Source of the DNA: Delftia tsuruhatensis NBRC 16741
GTDB lineage: Bacteria; Pseudomonadota; Gammaproteobacteria; Burkholderiales; Burkholderiaceae_C
Reading direction: 5' to 3'
Length of the DNA: 64,000 bases
Assembly (NCBI RefSeq): GCF_001571325.1
Contig: NZ_BCTO01000013.1
Coordinates: forward strand, 1 to 64,000
Translations under genes and position numbers: made by a program
Notes under the pieces: generated by a model
What the model was told of the DNA's origin: nothing
Databases searched by the model: none
What the model saw: the letters and a program-made list of their open reading frames with translations, nothing else
Part shown: positions 36,615-48,473 of the stretch, in pieces
How positions within the stretch are numbered: the first letter of the stretch is position 1
Layout: each line of letters begins with the position of its first letter

Positions 36615-37616
36615 ATGGAAAAGCAAATCATGCGTGCCGTGGAACTCACGGACTTTGGTGGTCCCGATGTCTTGCGCCTGGGCGAGCGTCCGCTGCCCGT
36701 GGCCGGCGCGCAGGAGTTGCTGATCCAGGTCTCGGCCAGCGGTGTCAATCGCCCTGATGTGTTGCAGCGCAAGGGGCACTACGCCCCGCCGCCCGGTGCC
36801 TCGGATCTGCCTGGGCTGGAAGTGGCCGGGGTGATCGTGTCGGGTGACGACGACGCCATGCGGCTGGCAGGCCTGCGCGTGGGCGACCGCGTGTGCGCGC
36901 TGCTGGCCGGTGGTGGCTATGCGGAGTACTGCGTTGCGCCAGTGGCCCAGTGCCTGCCCATCCCGGCGGGGCTCAGCGAGGTGGAGGCTTCGGCATTGCC
37001 CGAAACCTTCTTCACCGTCTGGAGCAATGTGTTCGATCGCGGCGCCTTGCAGGCGGGCGAAACCCTGCTGGTGCAGGGCGGCAGCAGCGGCATTGGTGTG
37101 ACGGCCATCCAGTTGGCCAAGGCGCGTGGCGCCACGGTCATCGTGACGGCTGGCTCCGATGCCAAATGCGCCGACTGCCTGAAGCTGGGCGCCGACCATG
37201 CCATCAACTACCGTACCCAGGACTTTGCCGCGGAGGTGCAGCGCATCACCGACGGCAAGGGCGTGGACGTGATCCTGGACATGGTGGCGGGCAGCTATGT
37301 TGCGCGCGAAGTGCAGAGCCTGGCCGAGGATGGCCGTCTGGTCATCATTGCGGTGCAGGGCGGCATCAAGGCGGAGTTCGATGCGGGCCTGGTCCTGCGC
37401 CGTCGCCTGCTGGTGACGGGCTCCACGCTGCGTCCGCGTCCTGTCGCCTTCAAGGCGGCCATCGCCCAGGCGCTGCGGCGCGAGGTCTGGCCGCTCATCG
37501 AGGCAGGCGGTATCCGCCCTGTGATTCACAGCACCTTTGCTGCCGCTGATGCCGACAAGGCGCACGCGCTGATGGAGTCGAGTCAGCACACCGGCAAAAT
37601 CGTTTTGACGTGGTAA
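36615..37616 (+). CDS. NAD(P)H quinone oxidoreductase, PIG3 family
   Basis: 333-residue zinc-free medium-chain dehydrogenase/reductase. It has [20 protein letters not shown] near the N-terminus, typical of the PIG3/TP53I3 group, and the Rossmann motif [20 protein letters not shown] near residue 150. No zinc-ligand cysteines are present at the structural site. The start at 36615 has GAGG 7 nt upstream; an inner ATG at 36630 is possible. It ends 2 bp before tpiA, so the two are likely co-transcribed. Physiological substrate unknown. Confidence 0.9.
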   Translation: MEKQIMRAVELTDFGGPDVLRLGERPLPVAGAQELLIQVSASGVNRPDVLQRKGHYAPPPGASDLPGLEVAGVIVSGDDDAMRLAGLRVGDRVCALLAGGGYAEYCVAPVAQCLPIPAGLSEVEASALPETFFTVWSNVFDRGALQAGETLLVQGGSSGIGVTAIQLAKARGATVIVTAGSDAKCADCLKLGADHAINYRTQDFAAEVQRITDGKGVDVILDMVAGSYVAREVQSLAEDGRLVIIAVQGGIKAEFDAGLVLRRRLLVTGSTLRPRPVAFKAAIAQALRREVWPLIEAGGIRPVIHSTFAAADADKAHALMESSQHTGKIVLTW

Positions 37617-37618
37617 CC

Positions 37619-38365
37619 ATGAAGAAGAAACTCATCGTCGGCAACTGGAAGATGAATGGCAGCCTGGCTGCCAATGCCGTGTTGCTCAAGGCCCTCAAGC
37701 AGGGGCTGCCCGAAGGTGGAAATGCGGGTGTGGCGGTGGCCGTGCCGGCCGCCTATCTGGCCCAGGCCCAGGCCGAGCTTGCAGGTTCGTCCATTGGCGT
37801 GGCTGCGCAGGATGTGTCGCAGCATGACTCGGGCGCCTACACGGGCGAGCTTTCGGCTGCCATGCTCCAGGATTTTGACGTGCGCTACACCTTGGTGGGG
37901 CACTCGGAGCGTCGCCAATACCATGGCGAAACCGATGCCGTGGTGGCCTTGAAGGCGCAGGCTGCGCTGGCCAAGGGCGTCACGCCCATCGTCTGTGTGG
38001 GCGAAACGTTGGCAGAGCGCGAGGCGGGGCAGACCGAGGAAGTCGTCAAGCGCCAGCTGGCAGCCGTGATCCATCAGGTGGGTCAGTGCATCAGTGAGCT
38101 GGTCGTGGCCTACGAGCCTGTCTGGGCCATCGGCACCGGCAGGACCGCAACACCCGAGCAGGCGCAGCAGGTGCATGCCGTGCTGCGCGCCCAGCTGGCG
38201 GCTGCCAGCCGGCAGGCTGACCGCATCCCCTTGCTCTACGGCGGCAGCATGAACGCCTCCAATGCAGCCCAGCTTCTGGCCCAGGCCGACATTGACGGTG
38301 GTCTTGTGGGCGGGGCGTCGCTCAAGGCGCCGGATTTCCTGACCATCATCGCTGCGGCCCAGTGA
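37619..38365 (+). CDS. tpiA: Triose-phosphate isomerase
   Basis: Interconverts dihydroxyacetone phosphate and glyceraldehyde 3-phosphate. 248 residues with all catalytic residues: Lys11 in GNWKMNG, His95 in VGHSERRQY, Glu166 in [11 protein letters not shown], and the phosphate-binding LLYGGSMN. The start at 37619 is two bases after the upstream stop; a GTG at 37610 overlapping that gene is an alternative. The order tpiA-secG is common in proteobacteria. Confidence 0.98.
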   Translation: MKKKLIVGNWKMNGSLAANAVLLKALKQGLPEGGNAGVAVAVPAAYLAQAQAELAGSSIGVAAQDVSQHDSGAYTGELSAAMLQDFDVRYTLVGHSERRQYHGETDAVVALKAQAALAKGVTPIVCVGETLAEREAGQTEEVVKRQLAAVIHQVGQCISELVVAYEPVWAIGTGRTATPEQAQQVHAVLRAQLAAASRQADRIPLLYGGSMNASNAAQLLAQADIDGGLVGGASLKAPDFLTIIAAAQ

Positions 38366-38423
38366 GCCGGAGCAGTTTCTCCATTCGCTTTTTTAGCTCT
38401 CGCGTTACTAGCAGGTACAACCA

Positions 38424-38816
38424 ATGAATGCATTCGCAAGCGTGATCCTCGCCGTCCAGATGCTGTCGGCACTCGGCATGATCGGCCTGATCCTGATCCA
38501 GCACGGAAAGGGCGCCGACATGGGCGCCTCGTTCGGCAGCGGCAGCTCCGGCAGCCTGTTCGGTGCCTCGGGCAGCGCGAACTTTCTGTCGCGCTCCACG
38601 GCAGGCCTGGCCACGGTGTTCTTCGTGACCACGCTGGCGCTGGCCTATCTGAGCAATGCGCGCCCCGTCAGCTCGGGCAGCGTGCTGGAAGGCGCGGCCC
38701 CCATCACGGCACCGGCTCCCGCCGTCCCTGGCGCTGCTGGCGAAGTGCCTGCTCCTGCGGCAGGTCAGGCGCCTGCTGCCGGTGCAGAAGGTGCGGCCCA
38801 GATCCCCACGAAATAA
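38424..38816 (+). CDS. secG: Preprotein translocase subunit SecG
   Basis: 130-residue inner-membrane protein that supports SecYE/SecA translocation. Two transmembrane helices (about 3-22 and 55-73) flank the conserved loop LIQHGKGADMGASFGSGSSG and LFGASGSANFLSRSTA. The C-terminal 50 residues are Ala/Pro-rich, longer than in E. coli but usual in this group. A terminator follows directly. Confidence 0.97.
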   Translation: MNAFASVILAVQMLSALGMIGLILIQHGKGADMGASFGSGSSGSLFGASGSANFLSRSTAGLATVFFVTTLALAYLSNARPVSSGSVLEGAAPITAPAPAVPGAAGEVPAPAAGQAPAAGAEGAAQIPTK

Positions 38817-38828
38817 TTTCGAACAAAG

Positions 38829-38857
38829 CCCTCGGTCCTCCTGGTCCGAGGGTTTTT
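38829..38857 (+). terminator. Rho-independent terminator after secG
   Basis: CCCTCGG / CCGAGGG stem (38829-38835 and 38846-38852), 10-nt loop, five T. Separates secG from the tRNA and nuo operon. Confidence 0.88.
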
Positions 38858-38934
38858 CAGAGTAGAATCTAGAGATTGTTCGGTAGGCGGAATCTTTGCA
38901 ACGAAGATAAAGAGCCAGCCGAAATCGAGACGTA

Positions 38935-39019
38935 GCCGTCGTGGTGAAATTGGTAGACACGCTATCTTGAGGGGGTAGTGGCGAAAGCTGTGCGAGTTCG
39001 AGTCTCGCCGACGGCACCA
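38935..39019 (+). tRNA. tRNA-Leu (anticodon GAG)
   Basis: 85-nt class II tRNA. Acceptor stem GCCGTCG pairs with CGACGGC, followed by discriminator A and encoded CCA. The anticodon stem CTATC/GGTAG encloses the loop TTGAGGG, giving anticodon GAG, which reads CUC and CUU. A long variable arm and the T-loop GTTCGAGTC are present. It lies between secG and nuoA; E. coli leuU (also GAG) likewise follows secG. Confidence 0.96.
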
Positions 39020-39092
39020 AGATATAACTAAGAGCCTGCCCTGCTGATCAGGCTGATCGGTGCGGGCATGCCTTTCAAGGTAGCCGCACACG

Positions 39093-39452
39093 ATGAACAT
39101 CGACCAGTATCTTCCCGTTCTCTTGTTCATTCTCGTCGGCATGGGTGTCGGCGTAGTCCCCCTGGTACTGGGGTATGTGCTGGGTCCGAACCGGCCCGAT
39201 GCCGCCAAGAACTCTCCCTACGAATGTGGCTTCGAGGCCTTCGAAGACGCGCGCATGAAATTCGATGTGCGCTACTACCTCGTCGCCATCCTGTTCATCC
39301 TATTTGATTTGGAAATCGCCTTTCTGCTGCCCTGGGCCGTTGCGCTTCGGGACGTGGGTGGGGCTGGTTTCGCCGCTGTCCTGATTTTCCTGACCGTTCT
39401 CGTCGTGGGCTTTGTCTACGAATGGAAGAAGGGTGCGTTGGACTGGGACTGA
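39093..39452 (+). CDS. nuoA: NADH-quinone oxidoreductase subunit A
   Basis: 119-residue membrane subunit of complex I, first gene of the nuo operon. Three transmembrane helices, with the conserved [20 protein letters not shown] loop between helices 1 and 2, which reaches the quinone cavity. [12 protein letters not shown] is the helix-2 signature. The 73 bp between the tRNA and nuoA must hold the translation signals and possibly the promoter; I cannot pick out a clear one. Confidence 0.97.
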   Translation: MNIDQYLPVLLFILVGMGVGVVPLVLGYVLGPNRPDAAKNSPYECGFEAFEDARMKFDVRYYLVAILFILFDLEIAFLLPWAVALRDVGGAGFAAVLIFLTVLVVGFVYEWKKGALDWD

Positions 39453-39475
39453 TGCGGGTTCACTAAGGAAACACG

Positions 39476-39955
39476 ATGATCGAAGGCGTGATGAAGGAAG
39501 GCTTCATCACCACGAGTTACGACTCGGTGGTGAATTGGGCCAAGACGGGCTCGCTGTGGCCCATGACATTTGGTCTGGCCTGCTGCGCGGTCGAGATGAT
39601 GCACGCTGCGGCGGCGCGTTACGACATTGGCCGCTTTGGCTCGGAGGTCTTCCGTGCCAGCCCCCGCCAGTCGGACCTGATGATTGTGGCCGGCACCCTG
39701 TGCAACAAGATGGCGCCCGCCATGCGCAAGGTCTATGACCAGATGTCCGAGCCGCGCTGGGTCATCTCCATGGGCTCGTGCGCCAATGGCGGCGGCTACT
39801 ACCACTACAGCTATTCCGTGGTGCGTGGCTGCGACCGCATCGTGCCGGTCGATGTCTATGTGCCTGGCTGCCCCCCCACGGCGGAAGCCCTGATCTACGG
39901 CATCATCCAGCTGCAGCAGAAGATCCGCCGCACCCATACCATCGCTCGCGTCTAA
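39476..39955 (+). CDS. nuoB: NADH-quinone oxidoreductase subunit B
   Basis: 159-residue peripheral subunit carrying cluster N2, the last electron donor to quinone. The four ligands are visible: the tandem Cys36-Cys37 ([11 protein letters not shown]), Cys102 ([11 protein letters not shown]) and Cys132 ([11 protein letters not shown]). AAGGAAA precedes the start. Confidence 0.98.
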   Translation: MIEGVMKEGFITTSYDSVVNWAKTGSLWPMTFGLACCAVEMMHAAAARYDIGRFGSEVFRASPRQSDLMIVAGTLCNKMAPAMRKVYDQMSEPRWVISMGSCANGGGYYHYSYSVVRGCDRIVPVDVYVPGCPPTAEALIYGIIQLQQKIRRTHTIARV

Positions 39956-39962
39956 GGGCTAG

Positions 39963-40574
39963 ATGATGACTGCTATTGCGATTCACCCCGAAGTGCTTCG
40001 GGATGTGGTGGCTGCTGCCTTGGGCGACAAGGCGCGCAGCGTGACCGTGGCCCTGGGCGAGGTGACGGTCGAAGTATCCGCTGCCAACTATCTGGAGGCC
40101 ATGCAGGTTCTGCACAGCGCCCCGGATTGCCGGTTCGAGGTCCTGGTGGACCTGTGTGGCGTGGACTATTCCACCTATGCAGAAGTCGGCCGCGAAGGGC
40201 CGCGCTTTGCCGTGGTGTCCCACCTGCTGTCGATCAGCCTGAACCAGCGCCTGCGCGTTCGCGTCTTCTGCACCGACGACGATTTTCCGGTGGTGGCTTC
40301 GGTCACTCCCATCTGGGCTGGCGCCAACTGGTTCGAGCGCGAGGCGTTCGACCTGTTCGGCATCGTCTTCGATGGCCATGACGACCTGCGCCGCATCCTG
40401 ACCGACTACGGCTTCATCGGCCATCCCTTCCGCAAGGACTTCCCGCTGTCGGGCCATGTGGAGATGCGCTATGACCCCGAACAGCAGCGCGTGGTGTACC
40501 AGCCGGTCACCATCGAGCCCCGCGAGATCACGCCGCGGATCATCCGCGAAGACAACTACGGGGGCCTGCACTGA
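39963..40574 (+). CDS. nuoC: NADH-quinone oxidoreductase subunit C
   Basis: 203-residue 30-kDa subunit of the hydrophilic arm, separate from NuoD (fused in E. coli). Contains the family signature ERxxxDxxGI as [20 protein letters not shown] and [15 protein letters not shown]. Two ATGs in tandem (39963, 39966); AAGGG spacing slightly favours the second. A terminator-like hairpin begins at its stop codon. Confidence 0.96.
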   Translation: MMTAIAIHPEVLRDVVAAALGDKARSVTVALGEVTVEVSAANYLEAMQVLHSAPDCRFEVLVDLCGVDYSTYAEVGREGPRFAVVSHLLSISLNQRLRVRVFCTDDDFPVVASVTPIWAGANWFEREAFDLFGIVFDGHDDLRRILTDYGFIGHPFRKDFPLSGHVEMRYDPEQQRVVYQPVTIEPREITPRIIREDNYGGLH

Positions 40575-40595
40575 AGGCGCTGCAGGCGCCTTTTT
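40574..40595 (+). terminator. Terminator-like hairpin between nuoC and nuoD
   Basis: AAGGCGC (40574-40580), loop TGCAG, GCGCCTT (40586-40592) and five T in total (40591-40595). It overlaps the nuoC stop and ends 12 bp before nuoD. Its shape is that of an intrinsic terminator inside an operon that must be transcribed through, so partial termination or attenuation is possible. Confidence 0.6.
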
Positions 40596-40606
40596 GATGG
40601 ACGACC

Positions 40607-41856
<1,250 letters not shown>

Positions 41857-41860
<4 letters not shown>

Positions 41861-42348
41861 TTACCGAAGCGACCAAGGAGCGCTTTGCGCGCGAGGTGGC
41901 CAAGTACCCGGCCGACCAGAAGCAGTCGGCCGTGATGGCCTGCCTGTCCATCGTGCAGCAGGAACAGGGCTGGGTCAGTCCCGAGAGCGAGGCCGTGATC
42001 GCCGAGTTCCTGGGCATGGCCGAGATCGCGGTGCACGAAGTCACCACGTTCTACAACATGTACAACCAGCGGCCGGTGGGCAAGTTCAAGCTGAACGTCT
42101 GCACCAACCTGCCCTGCCAGCTGCGCGACGGCTACAAGGCGCTGCACCATCTGGAATCCCGCCTGGGCATCAAGATGGGCGAGACCACGCCCGACGGCAT
42201 GTTCACGCTGCAGCAGTCCGAGTGCCTGGGTGCCTGCGCGGATTCGCCGGTGATGCTGGTGAACGACCGCTGCATGTGCAGCTTCATGAGCAACGAAAAG
42301 CTCGACGAACTGATCGACGGCCTGCGCGCCGCGGAGGGCAAGGCATGA
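41857..42348 (+). CDS. nuoE: NADH-quinone oxidoreductase subunit E
   Basis: 163-residue 24-kDa subunit with a [2Fe-2S] cluster (N1a) bound by Cys82, Cys87 (CTNLPC), Cys123 and Cys127 (CLGAC). Pairs with NuoF in the NADH dehydrogenase module. Start and stop both overlap neighbours by ATGA, implying coupled translation of D, E and F. Confidence 0.97.
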
Positions 42349-43703
42349 ACGCCGCCGCACAATCGGTCCTGGCCAGGTTTGCCGCCTCGGGCAGCGAGAC
42401 CTGCTTCCACGACCGCCACATCAATCCCCAGATCTATGCCGATCTGACCGGCGCCAACTGGTCCATCAAGGACTACGAGGCACGCGGCGGCTACCAGGCG
42501 CTGCGCAAGATCCTGGGCAAGGACGGCAGCGAAGGCCTGACGCAGGACCAGGTGATCGCCACCGTCAAGGAGTCGGGGCTGCGCGGCCGCGGCGGCGCAG
42601 GTTTCCCCACGGGCCTGAAGTGGAGCTTCATGCCCCGCCAGTTCCCGGGCCAGAAGCACCTGGTGTGCAACTCGGACGAAGGCGAGCCGGGCACCTGCAA
42701 GGACCGGGACATCCTGGTGCACAACCCCCACATCGTGATCGAGGGCATGATCATCGCGGCCTACGCGATGGGCATCTCCCTGGGCTACAACTACATCCAC
42801 GGCGAAATCTTCGAGGCCTATGAGCGCTTCGAGGCCGCGCTGGAGGAAGCCCGCGCTGCCGGCTACCTGGGCGACAACATCATGGGCAGCAGCTTCAGCT
42901 TCCAGCTGCACGCGCACCATGGCTTCGGCGCCTACATCTGCGGCGAAGAGACTGCGCTGCTGGAGTCGCTGGAAGGCAAGAAGGGCCAGCCGCGCTTCAA
43001 GCCGCCGTTCCCGGCCAGCTTCGGCCTGTACGGCAAGCCCACCACCATCAACAACACCGAAACCTTTGCGGCCGTTCCCTGGATCATCCGCAACGGCGGT
43101 GCTGCGTACCTGGAGTGCGGCAAGCCCAACAATGGCGGCACCAAGATCTTCTCGGTCAGCGGCGACGTCAACCTGCCCGGCAACTACGAAGTGCCGCTGG
43201 GCACGCCCTTCAGCAAGCTGCTGGAGCTGGCGGGCGGCGTGCGCACGGGCCGCAAGCTCAAGGCCGTGATCCCCGGTGGATCGTCCTCGCCCGTGCTGCC
43301 GGCCGACATCATCATGGAATGCACGATGGACTACGACTCCATCGCCAAGGCCGGCTCCATGCTGGGCTCGGGCGCCGTGATCGTGATGGACGACTCGCGC
43401 GACATGGTCGAGAGCCTGCTGCGCCTGTCCTACTTCTACCAGCACGAGTCCTGCGGCCAGTGCACTCCCTGCCGCGAAGGCACGGGCTGGCTGTGGCGCG
43501 TGGTCAACCGAATCGAGCACGGCGAAGGCCGTCCTGAAGACATCGAGCTGTTGGACTCGGTGTCCGTGAACATCATGGGGCGCACGATCTGTGCGCTGGG
43601 CGATGCGGCAGCGATGCCGGTGCGCGCCATGATCAAGCACTTCCGCCACGAGTTTGAAGCGAAGATCCAGAACGCTTCCAAGCAGACGGTCCACGCCGCC
43701 TGA
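42345..43703 (+). CDS. nuoF: NADH-quinone oxidoreductase subunit F
   Basis: 452-residue 51-kDa subunit that oxidises NADH. The glycine-rich [16 protein letters not shown] at residues 79-94 binds NADH/FMN. The N3 [4Fe-4S] ligands are Cys370, Cys373, Cys376 (SCGQCTPC) and Cys416 (TICALGD). Open frame extends upstream within nuoE, but the ATG overlapping the nuoE stop gives the correct N-terminus. Confidence 0.98.
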   Translation: MNAAAQSVLARFAASGSETCFHDRHINPQIYADLTGANWSIKDYEARGGYQALRKILGKDGSEGLTQDQVIATVKESGLRGRGGAGFPTGLKWSFMPRQFPGQKHLVCNSDEGEPGTCKDRDILVHNPHIVIEGMIIAAYAMGISLGYNYIHGEIFEAYERFEAALEEARAAGYLGDNIMGSSFSFQLHAHHGFGAYICGEETALLESLEGKKGQPRFKPPFPASFGLYGKPTTINNTETFAAVPWIIRNGGAAYLECGKPNNGGTKIFSVSGDVNLPGNYEVPLGTPFSKLLELAGGVRTGRKLKAVIPGGSSSPVLPADIIMECTMDYDSIAKAGSMLGSGAVIVMDDSRDMVESLLRLSYFYQHESCGQCTPCREGTGWLWRVVNRIEHGEGRPEDIELLDSVSVNIMGRTICALGDAAAMPVRAMIKHFRHEFEAKIQNASKQTVHAA

Positions 43704-43718
43704 TCGCGAGAAAAGCAT

Positions 43719-45842
43719 ATGGTTGAAATTGAACTGGACGGAAAGAAGGTGGAGGTCGCCGAGGGCTGCATGGTCATGCATGCAGCCGAGAAGGCAGGCA
43801 CCTACATCCCGCATTTCTGCTACCACAAGAAACTTTCCATCGCCGCCAACTGCCGCATGTGCCTGGTGGACGTGGAAAAGGCCCCCAAGCCCATGCCCGC
43901 CTGCGCCACGCCCGTGACGCAGGGCATGATCGTGCGCACCAAGAGCGAGAAGGCGATCAAGGCACAGCAATCGGTGATGGAGTTCCTGCTCATCAATCAC
44001 CCGCTGGACTGCCCGATCTGCGACCAGGGCGGCGAATGCCAGCTGCAGGATCTGGCCGTGGGCTACGGCAGCTCCGCCTCGCGCTACGAGGAAGAAAAGC
44101 GCGTGGTCTTCCACAAGGACGTGGGCCCGCTGATCTCCATGCAGGAGATGAGCCGCTGCATCCACTGCACCCGCTGCGTGCGCTTCGGACAGGAAGTGTC
44201 CGGCGTGATGGAGCTGGGCATGATCAACCGCGGCGAGCACTCCGAGATCACCACGGTGGTGGGCGATACGGTGGACTCCGAGCTGTCGGGCAACATGATC
44301 GACATCTGCCCCGTGGGCGCGCTGACCAGCAAGCCCTTCCGCTACAGCGCCCGCACCTGGGAGCTGTCGCGCCGCAAGTCGGTCTCGCCCCATGACTCCA
44401 CGGGTGCCAACCTCATCGTCCAGGTCAAGAACCACAAGGTCCTGCGCGTCGTGCCCTTCGAGAACGAAGAGGTCAACGAGTGCTGGATCGCCGACCGCGA
44501 CCGCTTCTCCTACGAAGCCCTGAACAGTGACGAACGCCTGACCCGCCCCATGCTCAAGCAGGGCGGTGAGTGGAAGGAAGTCGACTGGCAGACGGCCCTC
44601 GAATACGTGGCCAACGGCCTGCGCCAGATCAAGAACGACCATGGCGCCTCCGCCATCGGCGCGCTGGTCAGCCCGCACAGCACGCTGGAAGAGCTGTTCC
44701 TGGCAGGCAAGCTGGTGCGCGGCCTGGGCAGCGAGAACATCGACCATCGCCTGCGCAATGCCGAGTTCACCGCCGCCCAGGGCGTGCAGTGGCTGGGCAC
44801 GCCCATCGCCTCGCTTTCCAAGCTGCAAGGCGTCCTGGTGCTCGGCTCCAACCTGCGCAAGGACCATCCGCTGTTCGCGCAGCGCATCCGCCAGGCGGCA
44901 AAGCAGGGCTGCACCGTGCTCGCCATCAATGAGCGTGTCTACGACTGGGCCATGCCGGTGACGGCGTCCATCGTGGCAGCCCCGGACTGGGCCCAGGCGC
45001 TGGCCGATGTGGCCGCCGCCGTGGCGCAGGAAAAGGGTGTTGCCGCTCCCGTGGCCGCCGCCGACGTGCATGCCGAGGCCCAGGCCATTGCCACCGCGCT
45101 GCTGCGCGGCGAGCGCAAGGCCATCTTGCTGGGCAATGCCGCTGCGCACCACGCACAGGCATCGACCCTGCTGTCGCTGGCCAACTGGATTGCCGAGCAG
45201 ACCGGCGCCTCGGTCGGCTACCTGACCGAAGCCGCCAACACGGTGGGCGCGCAGTGGGTGGGCTCACAGCCTGCCGCTTCGGGCCTGAACGCAGGCCAGA
45301 TGCTGGCCGGCGGCCTCAAGGCCGTGCTGCTGCTGAACAACGAACCCGTGTTCGACTCCGCTGCCGGCGCCCGCGCCGCAGAGGCACTGGGCAAGGCCGA
45401 GATGGTCGTGACCCTGAGCCCGTTCAAGGCCAACATGGAATTCAGCGACGTGCTGCTGCCCATCGCCCCGTTCACGGAAACCTCGGGCAGCTTCGTCAAC
45501 GCCGAAGGCCGCCTGCAGAGCTTCCATGCCGTGGTCAAGCCGCTGGCCGAAGCCCGTCCGGGCTGGAAGGTGCTGCGCGTTCTGGCCAACCTGCTGGGCG
45601 TGCAGGGCGTGGACTACGAGACGTCGCAGGATGTGCTCGCAGCCGCCACCGCCGGCGCCACCAGCGTGCCGGCCAACCTGCTGGGCAATGGTGCGCCTGC
45701 CGTGAATTCCATCGCCAACGGCGCCGGCCATGCCGCGCCCGTGGTGGCCAGCATTTATCAGCTCGACAGCATCGTGCGCCGCGCGACGTCGCTGCAACTG
45801 ACGGCAGATGCACGTCAGGCTCGTGAGGGAGGCGCCGCATGA
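43719..45842 (+). CDS. nuoG: NADH-quinone oxidoreductase subunit G
   Basis: 707-residue 75-kDa subunit. The N-terminal ferredoxin-like domain carries N1b ligands Cys34, Cys45, Cys48 and Cys62. It is followed by the His/Cys-liganded N5 region and CIHCTRC (N4), then a molybdopterin-oxidoreductase-like domain without cofactor function. The C-terminal domain is Ala-rich. The stop overlaps nuoH by four bases. Confidence 0.97.
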   Translation: MVEIELDGKKVEVAEGCMVMHAAEKAGTYIPHFCYHKKLSIAANCRMCLVDVEKAPKPMPACATPVTQGMIVRTKSEKAIKAQQSVMEFLLINHPLDCPICDQGGECQLQDLAVGYGSSASRYEEEKRVVFHKDVGPLISMQEMSRCIHCTRCVRFGQEVSGVMELGMINRGEHSEITTVVGDTVDSELSGNMIDICPVGALTSKPFRYSARTWELSRRKSVSPHDSTGANLIVQVKNHKVLRVVPFENEEVNECWIADRDRFSYEALNSDERLTRPMLKQGGEWKEVDWQTALEYVANGLRQIKNDHGASAIGALVSPHSTLEELFLAGKLVRGLGSENIDHRLRNAEFTAAQGVQWLGTPIASLSKLQGVLVLGSNLRKDHPLFAQRIRQAAKQGCTVLAINERVYDWAMPVTASIVAAPDWAQALADVAAAVAQEKGVAAPVAAADVHAEAQAIATALLRGERKAILLGNAAAHHAQASTLLSLANWIAEQTGASVGYLTEAANTVGAQWVGSQPAASGLNAGQMLAGGLKAVLLLNNEPVFDSAAGARAAEALGKAEMVVTLSPFKANMEFSDVLLPIAPFTETSGSFVNAEGRLQSFHAVVKPLAEARPGWKVLRVLANLLGVQGVDYETSQDVLAAATAGATSVPANLLGNGAPAVNSIANGAGHAAPVVASIYQLDSIVRRATSLQLTADARQAREGGAA

Positions 45843-46915
45843 TTGACGCACTCAAGACGGCCGGTGCCGGCCTGATCGCCGCCCCCTGGTGGACCGACGT
45901 GGCCTGGCCCGTGCTCTGGATCCTGCTGGGCATCGTCGCCATCGTCGCCCCGCTGATGGGCGCCGTGGCCTACCTGACGCTGTGGGAGCGCAAGCTGCTG
46001 GGCTTCATGCAGGTTCGCATGGGTCCCAACCGCGTGGGTCCCTTCGGCCTGCTGCAGCCCCTGGCCGATGGCCTGAAGCTGCTGACCAAGGAACTGATCC
46101 AGCCCACGGCTGCCGCCAAGGGCCTGTTCTACGTGGGTCCCGTGATGGCCATCATGCCCGCCCTGGCGGCATGGGTGGCGATCCCCTTCGGCCCCGAAGT
46201 GGCGCTGGCCAACGTCAACGCCGGCCTGCTGCTGATCATGGCCATCACGTCCATCGAAGTCTATGGCGTGATCATTGCCGGCTGGGCCTCCAACTCCAAG
46301 TACGCCTTCCTGGGCGCGCTGCGCGCCTCGGCGCAGATGGTCAGCTACGAGATCGCGCTGGGCTTCTGCTTCCTGGTGGTGATCATGGTCACGGGCAGCA
46401 TGAATCTGACGCAGATCGTGCTGAGCCAGGGCCAGGGCCAGTTCGCCAGCATGGGTGCCAGCGTCCTGTCGTGGAACTGGCTGCCGCTGCTGCCGATCTT
46501 CGTGGTGTACCTGATCTCGGCCGTGGCCGAGACCAACCGCCACCCCTTCGACGTGGTCGAAGGCGAAGCCGAAATCGTGGCCGGCCACATGGTCGAGTAC
46601 TCGGGCATGGGCTTTGCCATCTTCTTCCTGGCCGAGTACGCCAGCATGTGGCTGGTGTCCATCCTGGCCGTGATCATGTTCCTGGGCGGCTGGCTGCCTC
46701 CGTTCGACTTCCTGTCGTTCATCCCCGGATGGATCTGGCTGGCGGCGAAGACTTTCCTGGTCGTGTCCATGTTCATCTGGATCCGTGCCACCTTCCCGCG
46801 CTTTCGCTATGACCAGATCATGCGTCTGGGCTGGAAGATCTTCATTCCCGTCACCCTGGTGTGGCTGGTCATCGTGGGTGGCTGGATGCACTCGCCTTGG
46901 AACATCTGGAACTGA
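45839..46915 (+). CDS. nuoH: NADH-quinone oxidoreductase subunit H
   Basis: 358-residue membrane subunit with about eight helices that connects the quinone channel to the proton-pumping arm. Conserved [21 protein letters not shown] and [19 protein letters not shown] loops are present. Start overlaps nuoG. Confidence 0.98.
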   Translation: MIDALKTAGAGLIAAPWWTDVAWPVLWILLGIVAIVAPLMGAVAYLTLWERKLLGFMQVRMGPNRVGPFGLLQPLADGLKLLTKELIQPTAAAKGLFYVGPVMAIMPALAAWVAIPFGPEVALANVNAGLLLIMAITSIEVYGVIIAGWASNSKYAFLGALRASAQMVSYEIALGFCFLVVIMVTGSMNLTQIVLSQGQGQFASMGASVLSWNWLPLLPIFVVYLISAVAETNRHPFDVVEGEAEIVAGHMVEYSGMGFAIFFLAEYASMWLVSILAVIMFLGGWLPPFDFLSFIPGWIWLAAKTFLVVSMFIWIRATFPRFRYDQIMRLGWKIFIPVTLVWLVIVGGWMHSPWNIWN

Positions 46916-46926
46916 GCGGAGCAAGA

Positions 46927-47436
46927 ATGTCTGCGGTTGCTGCTACCCCATTTTCGATCAAAGATTTCTTCAAGAGCTTCATGCTCTGGGAACTGGCCAA
47001 GGGCATGGCCCTGACTGGCCGCTACACCTTCCGCCGCAAGGTCACGGTGCAGTTCCCCGAAGAAAAGACACCTCTGTCGCCGCGTTTTCGCGGACTGCAC
47101 GCCCTGCGCCGTTATGACAACGGCGAAGAGCGCTGCATCGCCTGCAAGCTGTGCGAAGCGGTCTGCCCGGCCATGGCCATCACCATCGAGTCCGATGTGC
47201 GTGACGACGGCTCGCGCCGCACCACGCGCTACGACATCGACCTGACCAAGTGCATCTTCTGCGGCTTCTGCGAGGAAAGCTGCCCGGTGGATTCCATCGT
47301 CGAGACGCATATCTTCGAATACCACGGAGAAAAGCGCGGCGACCTGTACTTCACCAAGGACATGCTGCTGGCCGTTGGCGATCGCTACGAACCCGAGATT
47401 GCCGCCGCCAAGGCTGCGGACGCCAAGTACCGCTGA
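46927..47436 (+). CDS. nuoI: NADH-quinone oxidoreductase subunit I
   Basis: 169-residue ferredoxin-type subunit with two [4Fe-4S] clusters (N6a, N6b). Ligands are Cys70, 73, 76, 80 ([11 protein letters not shown]) and Cys109, 112, 115, 119 ([11 protein letters not shown]). The start at 46927 has GGAGC upstream; earlier in-frame codons lie within nuoH. Confidence 0.98.
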   Translation: MSAVAATPFSIKDFFKSFMLWELAKGMALTGRYTFRRKVTVQFPEEKTPLSPRFRGLHALRRYDNGEERCIACKLCEAVCPAMAITIESDVRDDGSRRTTRYDIDLTKCIFCGFCEESCPVDSIVETHIFEYHGEKRGDLYFTKDMLLAVGDRYEPEIAAAKAADAKYR

Positions 47437-47470
47437 AGCGGCTCCTTGATCACTTGAAAAGATTCGATCC

Positions 47471-48139
47471 ATGGACGCCAAAACTGGTTTCTTCTATCTG
47501 TTCTCGGTCGTGCTGCTGTTTGCAGCCTTCCGGGTCGTCACGGCGCGCAACCCCGTGCACGCCGTGCTCAACCTGATCCTGGCCTTCTCGCAGGCTGCCG
47601 GCATCTGGCTTTTGCTCAAGGCCGAGTTCCTGGGCGTGACCCTGGTGCTGGTCTACCTGGGCGCCGTGATGGTGCTGTTCCTGTTCGTGGTGATGATGCT
47701 GGACATCCGCATCGACGCCGTGCGCCAGGGCTTCTGGAAGCATTTCCCCTTCGCTGCCCTGATCGGCGCACTGATCGCCTTTGAAATGGGCATGGTGCTG
47801 ATGGGCGGCTTCAGCGGTGTCGAGGAGCCCAAGGCCATTGCGGCCACGGTCAACGCTGCCGGCCAGACCGTGCAGTACTCCAACACCCAGGCCCTGGGCA
47901 AGCTGCTGTACACCGAATACCTGTACCCCGTCGAGATCGCTGCCGTGATCCTGCTGGTGGCGATGATCGCCGCCATCGCCCTGACCCTGCGCAAGCGCAA
48001 GGACAGCAAGGCAGTGAACCCGGCCCAGCAGATCCGCGTGCGCGCAAAGGATCGCCTCGAGCTGGTCAAGGTGCCGGTCACCCAGGCGCCGCAGGCACCG
48101 GCCGCCGAGGCAACCCCCGCCGTGGAGACAAAAGCATGA
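47471..48139 (+). CDS. nuoJ: NADH-quinone oxidoreductase subunit J
   Basis: 222-residue membrane subunit with five helices. [20 protein letters not shown] and [19 protein letters not shown] (the helix with the pi-bulge region) are conserved. The last 50 residues form a hydrophilic Ala/Pro-rich extension. Overlaps nuoK by four bases. Confidence 0.96.
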   Translation: MDAKTGFFYLFSVVLLFAAFRVVTARNPVHAVLNLILAFSQAAGIWLLLKAEFLGVTLVLVYLGAVMVLFLFVVMMLDIRIDAVRQGFWKHFPFAALIGALIAFEMGMVLMGGFSGVEEPKAIAATVNAAGQTVQYSNTQALGKLLYTEYLYPVEIAAVILLVAMIAAIALTLRKRKDSKAVNPAQQIRVRAKDRLELVKVPVTQAPQAPAAEATPAVETKA

Positions 48140-48444
48140 CGCTGACTTTGGGCCATTACTTGACGCTGGGCGCCATGCTGTTCGCGCTCTCCGTCGTTGG
48201 CATTTTTCTGAACCGCAAGAACCTGATCGTGCTGCTGATGGCCATCGAGCTGATGCTCCTGGCCGTCAACATGAACTTCGTGGCCTTCTCCAGCTATCTG
48301 GGTGACATGCACGGACAGGTGTTCGTGTTCTTCATCCTGACAGTGGCAGCGGCCGAGTCGGCCATCGGTCTGGCGATCCTGGTGCTTCTGTTCCGCAACA
48401 AGACCAGCATCAATGCGGAAGATCTCAACTCCCTCAAGGGTTGA
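48136..48444 (+). CDS. nuoK: NADH-quinone oxidoreductase subunit K
   Basis: 102-residue three-helix subunit. The functionally important membrane glutamates lie in [19 protein letters not shown] and [14 protein letters not shown]. Normal length. Confidence 0.98.
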   Translation: MTLTLGHYLTLGAMLFALSVVGIFLNRKNLIVLLMAIELMLLAVNMNFVAFSSYLGDMHGQVFVFFILTVAAAESAIGLAILVLLFRNKTSINAEDLNSLKG

Positions 48445-48473
48445 GTCCGCCGTAACTTGCAAGGTTCTTAAGA

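Noticed and set aside
42132-45152. About 1000-codon open frame antisense to nuoE-G
   Set aside because: Spans three certain genes on the opposite strand and shows no recognisable motif. Similar shadows opposite nuoM/N (50557-53745), the liv genes (56515-59541) and pnp (34223-36484) were dismissed for the same reason.
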